Positions 8,593-18,019 are shown, counted from the stretch's first letter. The stretch: DNA of 53,480 bases from Gemmatimonas sp. (GCF_021298855.1 NZ_JAJTHI010000014.1:1-53480), one strand, 5' to 3'. The notes: generated by a model from the sequence alone, not told the origin. Translations and numbers: made by a program.

Positions 8593-10661
8593 TGTTCATC
8601 CTGCAGAATTTTGCGCTCGGTGAGTGGGTGGAGGGGACCGGCCCCAAGACCGATCTCATTCACGCCGTGACCGGTGAGAAGATCGGTGAGGCGTCGAGCC
8701 ATGGCCTCGACTTCAAGGCCATGCTGCAGTACGCGCGCCGGGTCGGCGGGCCGGCGCTGCGCGCCTACACCTTCCACCAGCGGGCGCTGATGCTGAAGCG
8801 CATCGCCATCGCGCTCATGGAACGCAAGGAAGAGTTCTATCCGCTCTCCTCCATGACGGGGGCCACGCGCACCGATTCGTGGGTGGACATCGAGGGCGGA
8901 ATCGGCACCTTCTTTGCTTACGCCAGTCGCGGCCGCCGGGAGTTCACCAACGAGCGCTTCCACGTGGAAGGGCCCACCGAGCCGCTCTCCAAGCACGGCA
9001 CGTTCGTGGGCCGGCACATTCTCGTGCCCATGGAAGGGGCGGCGGTGCACATCAACGCCTTCAACTTCCCCGTCTGGGGCATGCTGGAGAAGCTGGCCCC
9101 CGCGCTGCTGGCCGGGGTGCCGTGCCTCGTGAAGCCCAGCACCACCGGCAGTCATCTCACGCACGCGGTCTTCAAGGCCATCCTCGACACCGGCGAGTTG
9201 CCCAAGGGGGCGCTGCAACTCATTTGCGGTGAGGCGCGCACGCTGCTCGAGCACGTGGAGGAGCAGGATATCGTGGCCTTCACCGGCTCGGCGGCCACCG
9301 GACAGAAGCTCAAGAGCGCGCCCGGCATTCTGCAGCATTCGGTGCGCTTCAACATGGAAGCCGATTCGCTCAACTGTTCCATTCTCGGCCCCGACGCCGT
9401 ACCCGGCACCGAGGAGTTCGACCTCTTCATCAAGGAGGTCACGCGCGAAATGACGTCGAAGGCCGGGCAGAAGTGCACCGCCATTCGTCGCACGATCGTC
9501 CCCGCCGGACTCGAGGAGGCGGTGATCGCCGCGCTGGCCAAGCGCCTTGGTAGCACGACCATTGGCGACCCCACCGCCGAGGGGGTGCGCATGGGGCCGC
9601 TCGCGTCGCGCGCACAGGTGAAGAGTGTGGCCTCGAGCGCCGAGGCCATTCGCGCGGCGGCGGAGCGCGTGTACGGGGGTGGCGATTTCGCCGTGGTCGG
9701 TGCCGACCGTGAGAAGGGGTCGTTCTTCGCACCGGAGCTGCTGTACTGCGCCGATCCGCTCAACCGGCTCGAGCCGCACGACATCGAAGCGTTCGGCCCC
9801 GTGAATACGGTCATGCCGTACCGCGACCTTGGCGAGGCGGTGCAGTTGGCGCGCATGGGACGCGGTTCGCTGGTGGGGTCGCTCATCACGCATGATCCGA
9901 AGGTGGCGCAGGAGGTCATCCTCGGTGCCGCCTGCTTCCATGGGCGCATGTTGGTGCTCGATCGCACCAGTGCCAAGGAGAGCACCGGGCACGGGTCACC
10001 GCTCCCCAATCTGGTGCACGGGGGCCCCGGCCGTGCCGGTGGCGGCGAGGAGATGGGTGGCGCGCGCGGCGTGACGCACTACCTGCAGCGCGTGGCGCTG
10101 CAGGGGAGTCCCAGCATGATCACCGCCATTACCCGCGAGTGGACGAAGGGCGCCGAAGAGAAGCAGGATGCGGTGCATCCCTTCCGGAAGACCTTCGATG
10201 AGCTCGAGGTCGGCGACACGCTCATCACGAAGACGCGCACGATCACGCTGGAGGATGTGGAAGCGTTTGCGAAGCTCAGCGGCGATACGTTCTACGCGCA
10301 CATGAACGACGAGGACGCGCGCAGCAACGGCGTCTTCGAGGGGCGCGTGGCGCACGGCTATTTCATCGTGTCGGCCGCGGCCGGCCTGTTCGTGGACCCC
10401 GACCTGGGGCCGGTGCTCGCCAACTACGGCCTCGAGAAGCTGCGCTTCACGAAGCCCGTGTATCCTGGTGACACCATTCACGTGCGCCTCACGGTGAAGC
10501 AGAAGACCGCCAAGGACACCCCCGAGGGCACCATTCCGCAAGGTGTCGTGGAGTGGGATGTGGAGGTCATCAACCAGCACGGGGAGCCGGTGGCGGTCTA
10601 CTCCATCCTCACGCTCGTGCGGCGCCGCGACGGCGCGACGATGTCGCCGCAGGCCGCCTGA
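8589..10661 (+). CDS. paaZ: PaaZ, bifunctional oxepin-CoA hydrolase / aldehyde dehydrogenase
   Basis: 690 aa. The aldehyde dehydrogenase domain (about 1-520) carries Glu257 in NMEADSLN and Cys296 in GQKCTAIRR, one position from the E. coli pair. The MaoC-type hydratase domain (about 535-680) has the active-site pattern SGDTFYAHMN with Asp566 and His571, then GRVAHGYFIVS. The hydratase opens the oxepin ring and the dehydrogenase oxidises the reactive semialdehyde at once, with NADP. Both active sites look intact. The gene starts inside the stop of paaY and is the last recognisable paa gene; the MATE transporter follows after 14 nt. Confidence 0.94.
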   Translation: MMFILQNFALGEWVEGTGPKTDLIHAVTGEKIGEASSHGLDFKAMLQYARRVGGPALRAYTFHQRALMLKRIAIALMERKEEFYPLSSMTGATRTDSWVDIEGGIGTFFAYASRGRREFTNERFHVEGPTEPLSKHGTFVGRHILVPMEGAAVHINAFNFPVWGMLEKLAPALLAGVPCLVKPSTTGSHLTHAVFKAILDTGELPKGALQLICGEARTLLEHVEEQDIVAFTGSAATGQKLKSAPGILQHSVRFNMEADSLNCSILGPDAVPGTEEFDLFIKEVTREMTSKAGQKCTAIRRTIVPAGLEEAVIAALAKRLGSTTIGDPTAEGVRMGPLASRAQVKSVASSAEAIRAAAERVYGGGDFAVVGADREKGSFFAPELLYCADPLNRLEPHDIEAFGPVNTVMPYRDLGEAVQLARMGRGSLVGSLITHDPKVAQEVILGAACFHGRMLVLDRTSAKESTGHGSPLPNLVHGGPGRAGGGEEMGGARGVTHYLQRVALQGSPSMITAITREWTKGAEEKQDAVHPFRKTFDELEVGDTLITKTRTITLEDVEAFAKLSGDTFYAHMNDEDARSNGVFEGRVAHGYFIVSAAAGLFVDPDLGPVLANYGLEKLRFTKPVYPGDTIHVRLTVKQKTAKDTPEGTIPQGVVEWDVEVINQHGEPVAVYSILTLVRRRDGATMSPQAA

Positions 10662-10675
10662 CGGCCGGCGCTCCG

Positions 10676-12088
10676 GTGGCTGCCGCTCCATCCACCACCG
10701 CCACACGGCGCATCGATCGGTCCCTCGTCGAGGGGCCGATTGGTCCGGCCGTGTGGAAAGTGGCGTGGCCCACCGTGCTGCAGAACGTGATCAGCGGGGT
10801 GCAGGGGATGATCGACCACGCGCTGGTGGGGCACTTCGTCGGCTTCGCCGGCAACGCCGCCATTGGCGTGGGCTTCCAGATCTTTCTGGTGGTCATGGTG
10901 TTCGTGTCGTCGCTGTTCAGCGGCATGGGCGTGCTGGTGGCCCGATTTGCCGGTGCCGGTGACGAGGCCGGGGTCAACCGCGCAGCGTCGCAGGCGTTTC
11001 TGCTGGCGCTCGTGCTGTCGCTGGGCGTGCTCGCCCCGCTGGGCTATCTGCTGGCGCCCACGCTGCTTGGCCTCGTGAAGGCGGCGCCCGACGTGCAACG
11101 CGAGGCGCTGCCGTACCTGCGCATCATGTTCGTCTTCGGTTTCGGCATGATGATGTTCTTCATGCTGGGCGGTGCGCTGCGCAGTGCCGGTGACGCCAAG
11201 ACGCCACTGCGTCTCGGCGTGGCGCTCACGGTGGGCAACATCGTCTTCAACGTGCTGCTCATTCGGGGGTACGGCCCCTTCCCCGAAATGGGGACCGCCG
11301 GCGCCGCCGCCGGCATCATGATTTCGAGTGCCCTCGTCGCCGTCTACGCCGTGGCCAAGCTCTTCAGCGGCGCCTGGATCATCGACTTCCGTGGCATGTC
11401 CTGGAAGCCCGACTGGGAGATCATTCGCGCACTCTTCCGGTTCGGCCTGCCCACGGGAGTGCAGGGCATTGCCATGAACATTGCCGGGGTGCTGCTGCTG
11501 CGCTTCATCGGCAGCACGGCGCAGAGCGCCGAGGCGCAGGCCGCGTATGCCGTGGGCTATACGGAGCTCTTCTCACTGGTCACCTGGACGTCCGTGGGGC
11601 TCATGGGGGCGGCCGCCACCGTGGCCGGCCAGAATCTCGGAGCGGGCCATCCGGAGCGCAGTCGCGATGCCGTACGGGTGGCGGCGCGATTCGGGCTGGC
11701 CATGGCGATCGTCGTGGGGCTGCTCTTCGTCACCATCCCCGATCTCCTGCTCGGGCTCTTCGGCATGACGGAACCCGAGGTGCTGCGCATCGGGCGCGAA
11801 CTGCTGCGCGTCCTGAGTGTGTCGGGGCTCTTCATCACGGTGGCGCTCACCTTTACGGGTGGCTTGCAGGGCACCGGGGATACGCGCAGCCCACTGTACA
11901 TCACGCTCGTGTCGCAGTTCGCGCTGCCCATTGGCTTCCTGTCCGTCATGGAGGCCACGCGACCGTTGGAGACGTGGCACATCTGGCTGGCCATTCTCAT
12001 GGGACATGCGACCCGCTGTCTGCTCAGCGTCTGGCGCTTCGAGCAGGGCAAGTGGCGCAGCATCGAACTCGGCGTGCGTTCCCGATAA
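10676..12088 (+). CDS. MATE-family multidrug exporter
   Basis: 470 aa from the GTG at 10676. About twelve hydrophobic helices and the MATE phrases PTVLQNVISGVQGMIDHALVG, GFQIFLVV and TFTGGLQGTGDTRSPLYI are seen. The family exports cationic or hydrophobic compounds in exchange for Na+ or H+. It starts only 14 nt after paaZ and is probably in the same transcript. The start is uncertain: the frame is open well inside paaZ, there is no Shine-Dalgarno, and the GTG gives a normal MATE length. The substrate is unknown; a toxic by-product of the paa pathway is my inference from position. Confidence 0.82.
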   Translation: MAAAPSTTATRRIDRSLVEGPIGPAVWKVAWPTVLQNVISGVQGMIDHALVGHFVGFAGNAAIGVGFQIFLVVMVFVSSLFSGMGVLVARFAGAGDEAGVNRAASQAFLLALVLSLGVLAPLGYLLAPTLLGLVKAAPDVQREALPYLRIMFVFGFGMMMFFMLGGALRSAGDAKTPLRLGVALTVGNIVFNVLLIRGYGPFPEMGTAGAAAGIMISSALVAVYAVAKLFSGAWIIDFRGMSWKPDWEIIRALFRFGLPTGVQGIAMNIAGVLLLRFIGSTAQSAEAQAAYAVGYTELFSLVTWTSVGLMGAAATVAGQNLGAGHPERSRDAVRVAARFGLAMAIVVGLLFVTIPDLLLGLFGMTEPEVLRIGRELLRVLSVSGLFITVALTFTGGLQGTGDTRSPLYITLVSQFALPIGFLSVMEATRPLETWHIWLAILMGHATRCLLSVWRFEQGKWRSIELGVRSR

Positions 12089-12142
12089 GGCAACGGCCCA
12101 CCGCGACCGGGCGGATGGCGATCGTGGACGTCCTGCCGACGT

Positions 12143-12952
12143 CTACTTTCGCCGCGGCTCGCGCCCCGAGGTCGTCCAGATCACGATCACGCCGCACCCC
12201 GAGTTCTGGCCGGCGAACTCCCCCGGGACGTCGCTGACGCCCGTGTACACCTCGAGCCCCACGATGTCGCGAATGGGGATGGTGGGGCCGAAGGCGTTGT
12301 CCACGCGCTCGTCCACCACGTATTCCGGCGCGCACCCCATGGGCGCGCGCACCATCTGGGCGCGGCACGTGCCGCCGGCACAGTTGAAGCGCAGCCCGCG
12401 CATGCCGCGCATCGCGTCCTGCAGCGTGTAGTACTGCCCCGCCTCGAGCTCGGCCCGCGTGCGATACTGTCCCCGCCCGGTGGCGCGGCGGCGTTCGAAG
12501 TCGGCGTAGCGACGCCCCGCCGACGCGTCAGCGGTCACCCCCACACCGGGCAGCGCCTGCACGCGGGCCGTATCGGCCACGCTGCGCGCCGCGCTGTCGG
12601 CGAGCACCGCCGCACGCGCCACTTCGGTGGGTTCGAGCTCCAGGTCGCGTTCCATGCGTTCGCGTGCGGCAAACGCCAACGACAGCGACCCCCGCGCATG
12701 CCCCGGCGCGCTCACCAGAAAGCGATGGATGCCGACGGCGAGCCCGCGCACCTCGAAACGCCCGAGCGAGTCGGTGCGCGTGGCCTGGCCGGTCGTGACT
12801 ACCGTGACCGTCGCCGCCGTCAGGGGGCGGCCGGACACCGCATCGAGTACCCGCCCCGCGAACGTCGCGGTCGTTTGGGCCGCCAGCGGGGGACTCCCCA
12901 CGCACAGCAGCAGCGCCAGTGCCACCGCCAGCGCCCCAGCGGTGCGAGGCAT
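12143..12952 (-). CDS. Secreted carboxypeptidase-regulatory + TonB-plug protein without a barrel
   Basis: 269 aa. A signal peptide (1-26, ending LAAQ) leads into a CarboxypepD_reg domain (about 28-105: GRVLDAVSGRPLTAATV, SLGRFEVRGL). The C-terminal 110 residues resemble a TonB-receptor plug: QDAMRGMRGLRF, then EYVVDERV in place of the usual I-VDG-, and DIVGLEVYTG. No beta-barrel follows; the chain ends 30 residues later. Four cysteines (in RFNCAGGTCRA, MGCAPE, NSGCGV) suggest disulfides in the periplasm. It is divergent from the SusC gene and convergent with the MATE gene. Such barrel-less plug proteins recur in Gemmatimonadetes-like genomes; their role is not known to me. The frame is open to 13009, but the signal peptide sets the start. 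Confidence 0.75.
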   Translation of the reverse strand: MPRTAGALAVALALLLCVGSPPLAAQTTATFAGRVLDAVSGRPLTAATVTVVTTGQATRTDSLGRFEVRGLAVGIHRFLVSAPGHARGSLSLAFAARERMERDLELEPTEVARAAVLADSAARSVADTARVQALPGVGVTADASAGRRYADFERRRATGRGQYRTRAELEAGQYYTLQDAMRGMRGLRFNCAGGTCRAQMVRAPMGCAPEYVVDERVDNAFGPTIPIRDIVGLEVYTGVSDVPGEFAGQNSGCGVIVIWTTSGREPRRK

Positions 12953-13034
12953 TCGTCGCTGCCCACGTTCGGTGTCAAAATGGATGAGTTCGCCGATCAA
13001 CATGAGCATCGCTCAGGACCTTGGTTGTAAAACA

Positions 13035-13080
13035 CGAGTGAAACACTCGGGACGAAACGCAGGAAAATGCGTTTCGACCC
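13035..13080. promoter_or_regulatory. Two adjacent inverted repeats between the divergent plug and susC genes
   Basis: First dyad: CGAGTG-AAA-CACTCG, perfect (13035-13049). Second dyad: GGGACGAAACGC (13049-13060) against GCGTTTCGACCC (13069-13080), 11 of 12 pairs, 8-nt spacer. They share one base and have no T-tract on either side, so they look like operators or leader hairpins rather than terminators. They lie about 110 nt before the SusC start and 85 nt before the plug-protein start, so they could control both. Confidence 0.6.
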
Positions 13081-13186
13081 TTGGCAACATCGTGACACTC
13101 GCAGCAAAATGGGACAAGCGGTACTACCGGTCGTTGTGCCGCATTACCACGGGACAATCCGCCGTCCCAACGAAATAGGAGCGTAC

Positions 13187-16100
13187 ATGTTTCATCGTGT
13201 GCGACGGTATATCGCCGCCGCTTTCCTCATTCTCATACCCGGGACAACGGCAACGGCGCAACAGCCCGCCACCGTCTCGGGGCGCGTCACTGCCGCCGGC
13301 GCCCCACTGGGCGGGGCCCAAGTCGGCATCGTCGAACTCGGCGTCGGCAGCGTGACCGATGCGCAGGGGCGCTTCACCTTTACGGTGGACCCGGCGCGCG
13401 CTGGAGGGAAGCAGGTCACCGTGCTGGCGCGCACCATTGGCTATCGGCCGGTCAAGCATCTCGTCACGCTCACCGCGGGACGCATCGAGCAGAACTTCGA
13501 CCTCGAAAAGGATGTGCTCAACCTCGAGGCCGTGGTCACGACGGGCGTCTCCGACGCCACGTCGCAGAAGAAGACCACCTTCGCCGTGGCCGCAGTGACC
13601 AACGCCCAGATCAAGGAGGCCCCCGCCTCCTCGCCGCTCGGCACGCTGAACGGCCGCGTGGCTGGCGCGAGCGTGACGGCAGTGAACGGCGAGCCCGGCT
13701 CGGCTCCCCGCATTCGCCTTCGTGGCCCCACGTCGCTCACCGGGTCGCAGGATCCGCTCATCATCGTGGACGGCACCATCAGCCGCATTTCCCTCGCCGA
13801 CATCAATGCCCAGGACATTGAACGCATCGAGGTCATCAAGGGGGCGGCGGCCAGCTCGCTGTACGGCTCCGACGCGGCGAACGGCGTGGTGCAGATCTTC
13901 ACCAAGCGCGGCGCGACGCTGGCCACCGGTCAGACCCAGATCACCGTGCGCAACGAGTTCGGGTCCAACGACCTCCGCAAGACGATCCCCAACAACTTCT
14001 CGCATCCCTACAAGGTCGATGCCCAGGGGAACTTCCAGCGCGACGCCAACGGCAACCGCATCCAGGAAGACGACCGCATCTCGGACAACTCCTACCCGGT
14101 CATCTACGATCAGCTGGGCGAGGTGTTCCGCAGTGGCCAGTTCATGACCAACTACATCTCGGTCGGCCAGCGCAACGCCAACTCGAACTTCAATGCGTCG
14201 TTCGAGAACTCGAGGGACCAGGGCATCGCCAACCTGCTCAGCGGATACAACCGCCAGAACTTCCGTCTCAACCTGGATATGGAGCTGCACCCCAAGCTCG
14301 ACTTCCAGACGGGTGCGTTCTACGGACAGTCGAAGGCCGACCAGGCCGAGGATAGCTCGGGCGACGCCTTCTTCGGGCTGCGCTTCCTCGAGCCCAACAT
14401 CGACCTGCTGGCCAAGAATCCCAACGGCACGCCGTATCTGGCCGCCATCCGCCAGTCGCCGGCCTCGGGTAACGTGAGCAATCCGCTCTACAACTGGTCA
14501 AACATCCAGAACAGCAACGACCGGGCCCGCTTCACCGGCCTGCTCAAGGTGCGCTATCGCCCCACCACGTGGCTCACCGCCGAGGCCAACACCAACTTCG
14601 ACCGCGGTTCGCGCAACTTCCGCTCGTTCGTCCCGCTGGGCTACATCGGCTCCACGGGTACCGTGAGCAAGGGGTCCATCTCCAATCAGGAGATCGTCAC
14701 CCGTGCCTACAACCTGGGCAGCACGCTCACGGCGGTGAAGAACTTCTCGTGGTTCACCAACACCACCAAGCTGGCGTGGGTCTACGAGGACCAGGAGAAT
14801 ACCCAGACGACGGTGCGCGCGACCGCGCTCACCGTGCCGCGCGTGACGGAATTCACGGCGGCCTCGCGCGACCCGGACAATCCGGTCATTCCCGGATCGT
14901 TCTCGCAGCCCATCCGCAACCAGAACTTCTTCGCCATCACCACCTTCGACATCAAGGACAAGTACATCATCGACGGGCTGATCCGTCGTGACCAGTCGTC
15001 CCTGTTCGGCGAAGACCAGCGCTCCCGCACCTTCAAGCGCCTCTCCGGCGCCTGGCGCGTGTCGGAGGATATCACCCTCCCGGGGGTGAACGAGTTCAAG
15101 CTGCGCGCCTCGTACGGCGAGGCCGGCCTGCGTCCGGTGTTCGACGCCCAGTACGAGCAGTTCGCCATTCAGGGCGGCAGCCCGGTGAAGATCACGCTCG
15201 GCAACCCCAACCTGCGCCCGGCCTTCTCGCGCGAAATCGAGGGGGGCTTCGACCTCACCTTCGCCAAGAACTTCCAGCTGCAGTACAGCTACTCCAGCAA
15301 GATCACCGACGACCAGATCCTGAACGTGCCCGTGTCGTCGGCCACTGGCTTCCGGAACCAATGGCTCAACGCCGGTTCCCTGGAAGGCAAGACGCACGAG
15401 GTGCTGCTGAGCGCCGTGCTCGCGTCCAAGAAGGATTTCCTGTGGAGCGTGAACATCGCCGGCGACCGCACGCGTCAGAAGGTGCGCAGCCTCGCGGTGC
15501 CGCCGTTCCTCGTGGGCCCCGTGGCGAACACCACGATCTTCCGGCTTGCGGCCGGCCAGCCGTTCGGCATCATCTACGGCAGTTCGTGGGTGCAGACGTC
15601 CGATCAGCTCGCCTCCATGATCGCCGCACGGCGCCTGAGTGGCACCGCGGCCGATTACGTGCAGAACGAGGAAGGCTACTTCGTGTCGCGCGCCGACTGG
15701 CGCACCATTCGCGAGCGCCCCATCAAGTTCCTCGACGCCGACGGCAATGCCCTGCGCCAGATCGGTGACGTGAACCCCGACTTCAACCTGAACTTCAACA
15801 CCCAGCTCAACTGGAAGAAGTTCTCCGTCACCGCCGTGGTGAACTGGGTACAGGGCGGACAGATCTACAACTACACGCGTCAGTGGCCGTTCTTCGACCA
15901 GCGCGACCCGGCCTTCGACCAGCGCGGCAAGCCCGAGGTGGAGAAGAAGCCCACCACGTACTACGCCACGTTCTACAACAACTTCGATCCCAACACCTAC
16001 TTCGTGGAGGACGGCACCTACGTGCGCCTGCGCGAGCTCGCCGTGAACTACGAGATCCCGCGCGCCTTCACCAGGCGCCTGGGCATGGGCACCGACCGGT

Positions 16101-16267
16101 CGGCCCGCTTCGGCATCGTGGGACGCAACCTGCTCACGAGCACCAAGTACAGCGGCTACGATCCCGACGTGTCCGGTGGTGGTGCCAATCCCTTCGCCTA
16201 CCGCGTGGACTACTTCACATATCCCATCTTCAGGACGTTCACGTTCATGCTGGAGCTCGGTCTGTGA
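13187..16267 (+). CDS. SusC/RagA-family TonB-linked outer-membrane transporter
   Basis: 1026 aa. A signal peptide (1-24) is followed by a CarboxypepD_reg domain (27-108), a TonB-box-like LEAVVTTG (113-120), and a plug domain (130-240) with RIRLRGPTSLTGSQDPLIIVDG and the SusC signature ERIEVIKGAAASSLYGSDAANGVV. The rest is the 22-strand barrel, ending in the aromatic-rich FTFMLELGL. AGGAG six nt before the ATG at 13187 sets the start. These proteins import large nutrients (glycans or peptides) under a SusD lid, powered by TonB. The SusD partner overlaps the end by four nt. Substrate is unknown; the surrounding peptidases favour peptides. Confidence 0.93.
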   Translation: MFHRVRRYIAAAFLILIPGTTATAQQPATVSGRVTAAGAPLGGAQVGIVELGVGSVTDAQGRFTFTVDPARAGGKQVTVLARTIGYRPVKHLVTLTAGRIEQNFDLEKDVLNLEAVVTTGVSDATSQKKTTFAVAAVTNAQIKEAPASSPLGTLNGRVAGASVTAVNGEPGSAPRIRLRGPTSLTGSQDPLIIVDGTISRISLADINAQDIERIEVIKGAAASSLYGSDAANGVVQIFTKRGATLATGQTQITVRNEFGSNDLRKTIPNNFSHPYKVDAQGNFQRDANGNRIQEDDRISDNSYPVIYDQLGEVFRSGQFMTNYISVGQRNANSNFNASFENSRDQGIANLLSGYNRQNFRLNLDMELHPKLDFQTGAFYGQSKADQAEDSSGDAFFGLRFLEPNIDLLAKNPNGTPYLAAIRQSPASGNVSNPLYNWSNIQNSNDRARFTGLLKVRYRPTTWLTAEANTNFDRGSRNFRSFVPLGYIGSTGTVSKGSISNQEIVTRAYNLGSTLTAVKNFSWFTNTTKLAWVYEDQENTQTTVRATALTVPRVTEFTAASRDPDNPVIPGSFSQPIRNQNFFAITTFDIKDKYIIDGLIRRDQSSLFGEDQRSRTFKRLSGAWRVSEDITLPGVNEFKLRASYGEAGLRPVFDAQYEQFAIQGGSPVKITLGNPNLRPAFSREIEGGFDLTFAKNFQLQYSYSSKITDDQILNVPVSSATGFRNQWLNAGSLEGKTHEVLLSAVLASKKDFLWSVNIAGDRTRQKVRSLAVPPFLVGPVANTTIFRLAAGQPFGIIYGSSWVQTSDQLASMIAARRLSGTAADYVQNEEGYFVSRADWRTIRERPIKFLDADGNALRQIGDVNPDFNLNFNTQLNWKKFSVTAVVNWVQGGQIYNYTRQWPFFDQRDPAFDQRGKPEVEKKPTTYYATFYNNFDPNTYFVEDGTYVRLRELAVNYEIPRAFTRRLGMGTDRSARFGIVGRNLLTSTKYSGYDPDVSGGGANPFAYRVDYFTYPIFRTFTFMLELGL

Positions 16268-17862
16268 GCCCCCTCAATCCGAAGTTCGCCTTCTCGACCC
16301 GCCACGCGGTCGGCATCGCCCTGGGGGCGCTCCTGCTCACGGCGTGCAACTCGCTCGATGTCGAGAACCCCAACGCGCCGGACGCCAACCGGGCATTGGC
16401 CGATCCGGCGGCCATCGAGGCCGTCGCCGGCGGTACCCTGCGCTCCTGGTTCAATACGTGGGACGGCATGGAGGGCGGTGGGCCACTCGTCACCATGTCG
16501 CAGACCTACTCGGCGTCGTGGAACAACTTCAACATGAACTTCTACAGCTCGATCGACGCGGACGGCACGCGCAACACGCGCGCGTACCAGAACGATCTCG
16601 CGTCGGCCGGCCGTACCACCATGATCGCGTACTGGGAGGGATACTATTCCACCCTCTCGTCGGCGGTGGACGTCCTCACGGCCATCCGCAAGAACAACCT
16701 GGTCATCAGCAACGCCGGGAACACCCGACGAGCCGAGACCATCGCCCAGTTCATGCACGGGGCAGCGCTCATGGGGATCGCGCTCAACTACGACAAGGGC
16801 TACGTGATCGACGAAACGAGCGATCTGGCCACTCTCGCGTACAAGAGCCGCAAGGAAGTGCGTGACGCTGCCGTCGCGTCACTCGAACGGGCGGCCACAC
16901 TCGCCGCGGCCAACCAGTTCACCACGCCCTCGGGCTGGACCAACGGGACAGCGTACACGAACGTGCAGATCGCCCAGCTGGCCCGCACCATGGCGGCCAT
17001 GACGCTGGCCTACTATCCGCGAACGCCGGCCGAGAACGACCAGGTGGACTGGGCCAAGGTGTCGCAGCTGGCGTCGCAGGGGATCTCGTCGACCGGGAGC
17101 GGCTTCGACTTCATCTTCACCGGCGACGGCTGCAACTCGTGGTGTCACGAAATCCTCTACTGGTTCAATGCCTTCGACGGCGGGCGCGTGAGCACCCGTG
17201 TGGGGGCGCTGCTCGATCCGGCCACGCAGCGGCATCCGTACCCCAACGGCGGCAACCCACGGCCCAATTCGCCCGATCGGCGCCTGGGTGACGGCTCCTT
17301 CGGTCCTGACGACGACGATTTCGCCGGCTACTTCGGGACCAATCCCAAGACGGCACGTGCGGGAACCGACTTCGTGTACTCGCGCGAAGAGATCTTCCGT
17401 CCCGATCGCGGCATGTACCACCAGTCGAACATCGGTCACATCCGCTACGACCGCAGCGGCGAGCAGTCGCCGAACGCGATCTACGGCGGCTTCGGTGTAG
17501 CGCCGGTGATCTCGCGGCACCAGAACGATCTGCTCTGGGCCGAGGCGGAACTGCGCCGGTCGGGGGGCAACCTGGCCACCGCCGCATCGCTCATCAACAA
17601 GACGCGGGTGGACCGTGGCGGTCTCGCGCCTGCCACGGCCGGGGAAGGGGCGCCGTCACTCATCGCCAAGCTCATCTACGAACAGGAAGTGGAATTGCTT
17701 GGCCTGGGGCCCGTGTCGTACTACCAGCGGCGCCGGGTGCCCAACGGCCTGCTGCCGGGAACGCCGCGCGAAATGCCGGTGCCGGCAAAGGAGTTGGGTG
17801 TGAAGGGGGATCCCTTCTACACCTTCGGCGGCAGCAACCCGGCCAGCAGCAACACGCCGTAA
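16264..17862 (+). CDS. SusD/RagB-family substrate-binding lipoprotein
   Basis: 532 aa from a GTG that overlaps the SusC stop (GTGA), with GGAG nine nt upstream. The lipobox LLTAC gives lipid-modified Cys28, followed by the typical SusD phrase LDVENPNAP. Tetratricopeptide-like helices fill the middle; near the end are ISRHQNDLLWAEAELR, LINKTRVDRGGLAPAT and KLIYEQEVELLGLGP, a pattern common to SusD/RagB proteins that report as RagB/SusD family. It acts on the cell surface as the lid over SusC. The stop is followed by a strong terminator, so SusC and SusD form a two-gene unit. Confidence 0.9.
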   Translation: MSPLNPKFAFSTRHAVGIALGALLLTACNSLDVENPNAPDANRALADPAAIEAVAGGTLRSWFNTWDGMEGGGPLVTMSQTYSASWNNFNMNFYSSIDADGTRNTRAYQNDLASAGRTTMIAYWEGYYSTLSSAVDVLTAIRKNNLVISNAGNTRRAETIAQFMHGAALMGIALNYDKGYVIDETSDLATLAYKSRKEVRDAAVASLERAATLAAANQFTTPSGWTNGTAYTNVQIAQLARTMAAMTLAYYPRTPAENDQVDWAKVSQLASQGISSTGSGFDFIFTGDGCNSWCHEILYWFNAFDGGRVSTRVGALLDPATQRHPYPNGGNPRPNSPDRRLGDGSFGPDDDDFAGYFGTNPKTARAGTDFVYSREEIFRPDRGMYHQSNIGHIRYDRSGEQSPNAIYGGFGVAPVISRHQNDLLWAEAELRRSGGNLATAASLINKTRVDRGGLAPATAGEGAPSLIAKLIYEQEVELLGLGPVSYYQRRRVPNGLLPGTPREMPVPAKELGVKGDPFYTFGGSNPASSNTP

Positions 17863-17882
17863 GCCGGTTGCTGATGCTAGGT

Positions 17883-17924
17883 CGTGGCCAGGGAGCGCGG
17901 TGCTCTCTGGCCACGCGCCGTTTT
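17883..17924 (+). terminator. Rho-independent terminator of the susCD pair
   Basis: A 14-bp stem, CGTGGCCAGGGAGC (17883-17896) with GCTCTCTGGCCACG (17102 bases further excluded; right arm 17902-17915), contains one G-T pair and a 5-nt loop. GCGCCGTTTT follows on the plus strand, 60 nt from the susD stop codon. Confidence 0.85.
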
Positions 17925-17983
17925 CCGGCGGCCATGTTCGCCGCGACGTCGCACTCACCCACCGCGGGCCCCACACGTGGCAG

Positions 17984-17995
17984 TATGATTGAGGC
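17984..17995 (+). promoter_or_regulatory. Candidate -10 box next to the start of the lipoprotein gene
   Basis: TATGAT (17984-17989) is a near-consensus -10 hexamer and the ATG follows exactly six nt later, which predicts a transcript starting at or within a base or two of the start codon. No Shine-Dalgarno is present upstream. No convincing -35 box is seen. Confidence 0.45.
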
Positions 17996-18019
17996 ATGTT
18001 GAGAGGCATGTTGAGAGGC
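17996..18019 (+). repeat. 12-nt direct duplication containing the start codon
   Basis: ATGTTGAGAGGC occurs twice in tandem (17996-18007 and 18008-18019), giving MLRGMLRG at the protein start. A third, degenerate copy (ACGATCAGGGGC) follows. Each copy carries a start codon in the same frame. Confidence 0.85.
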
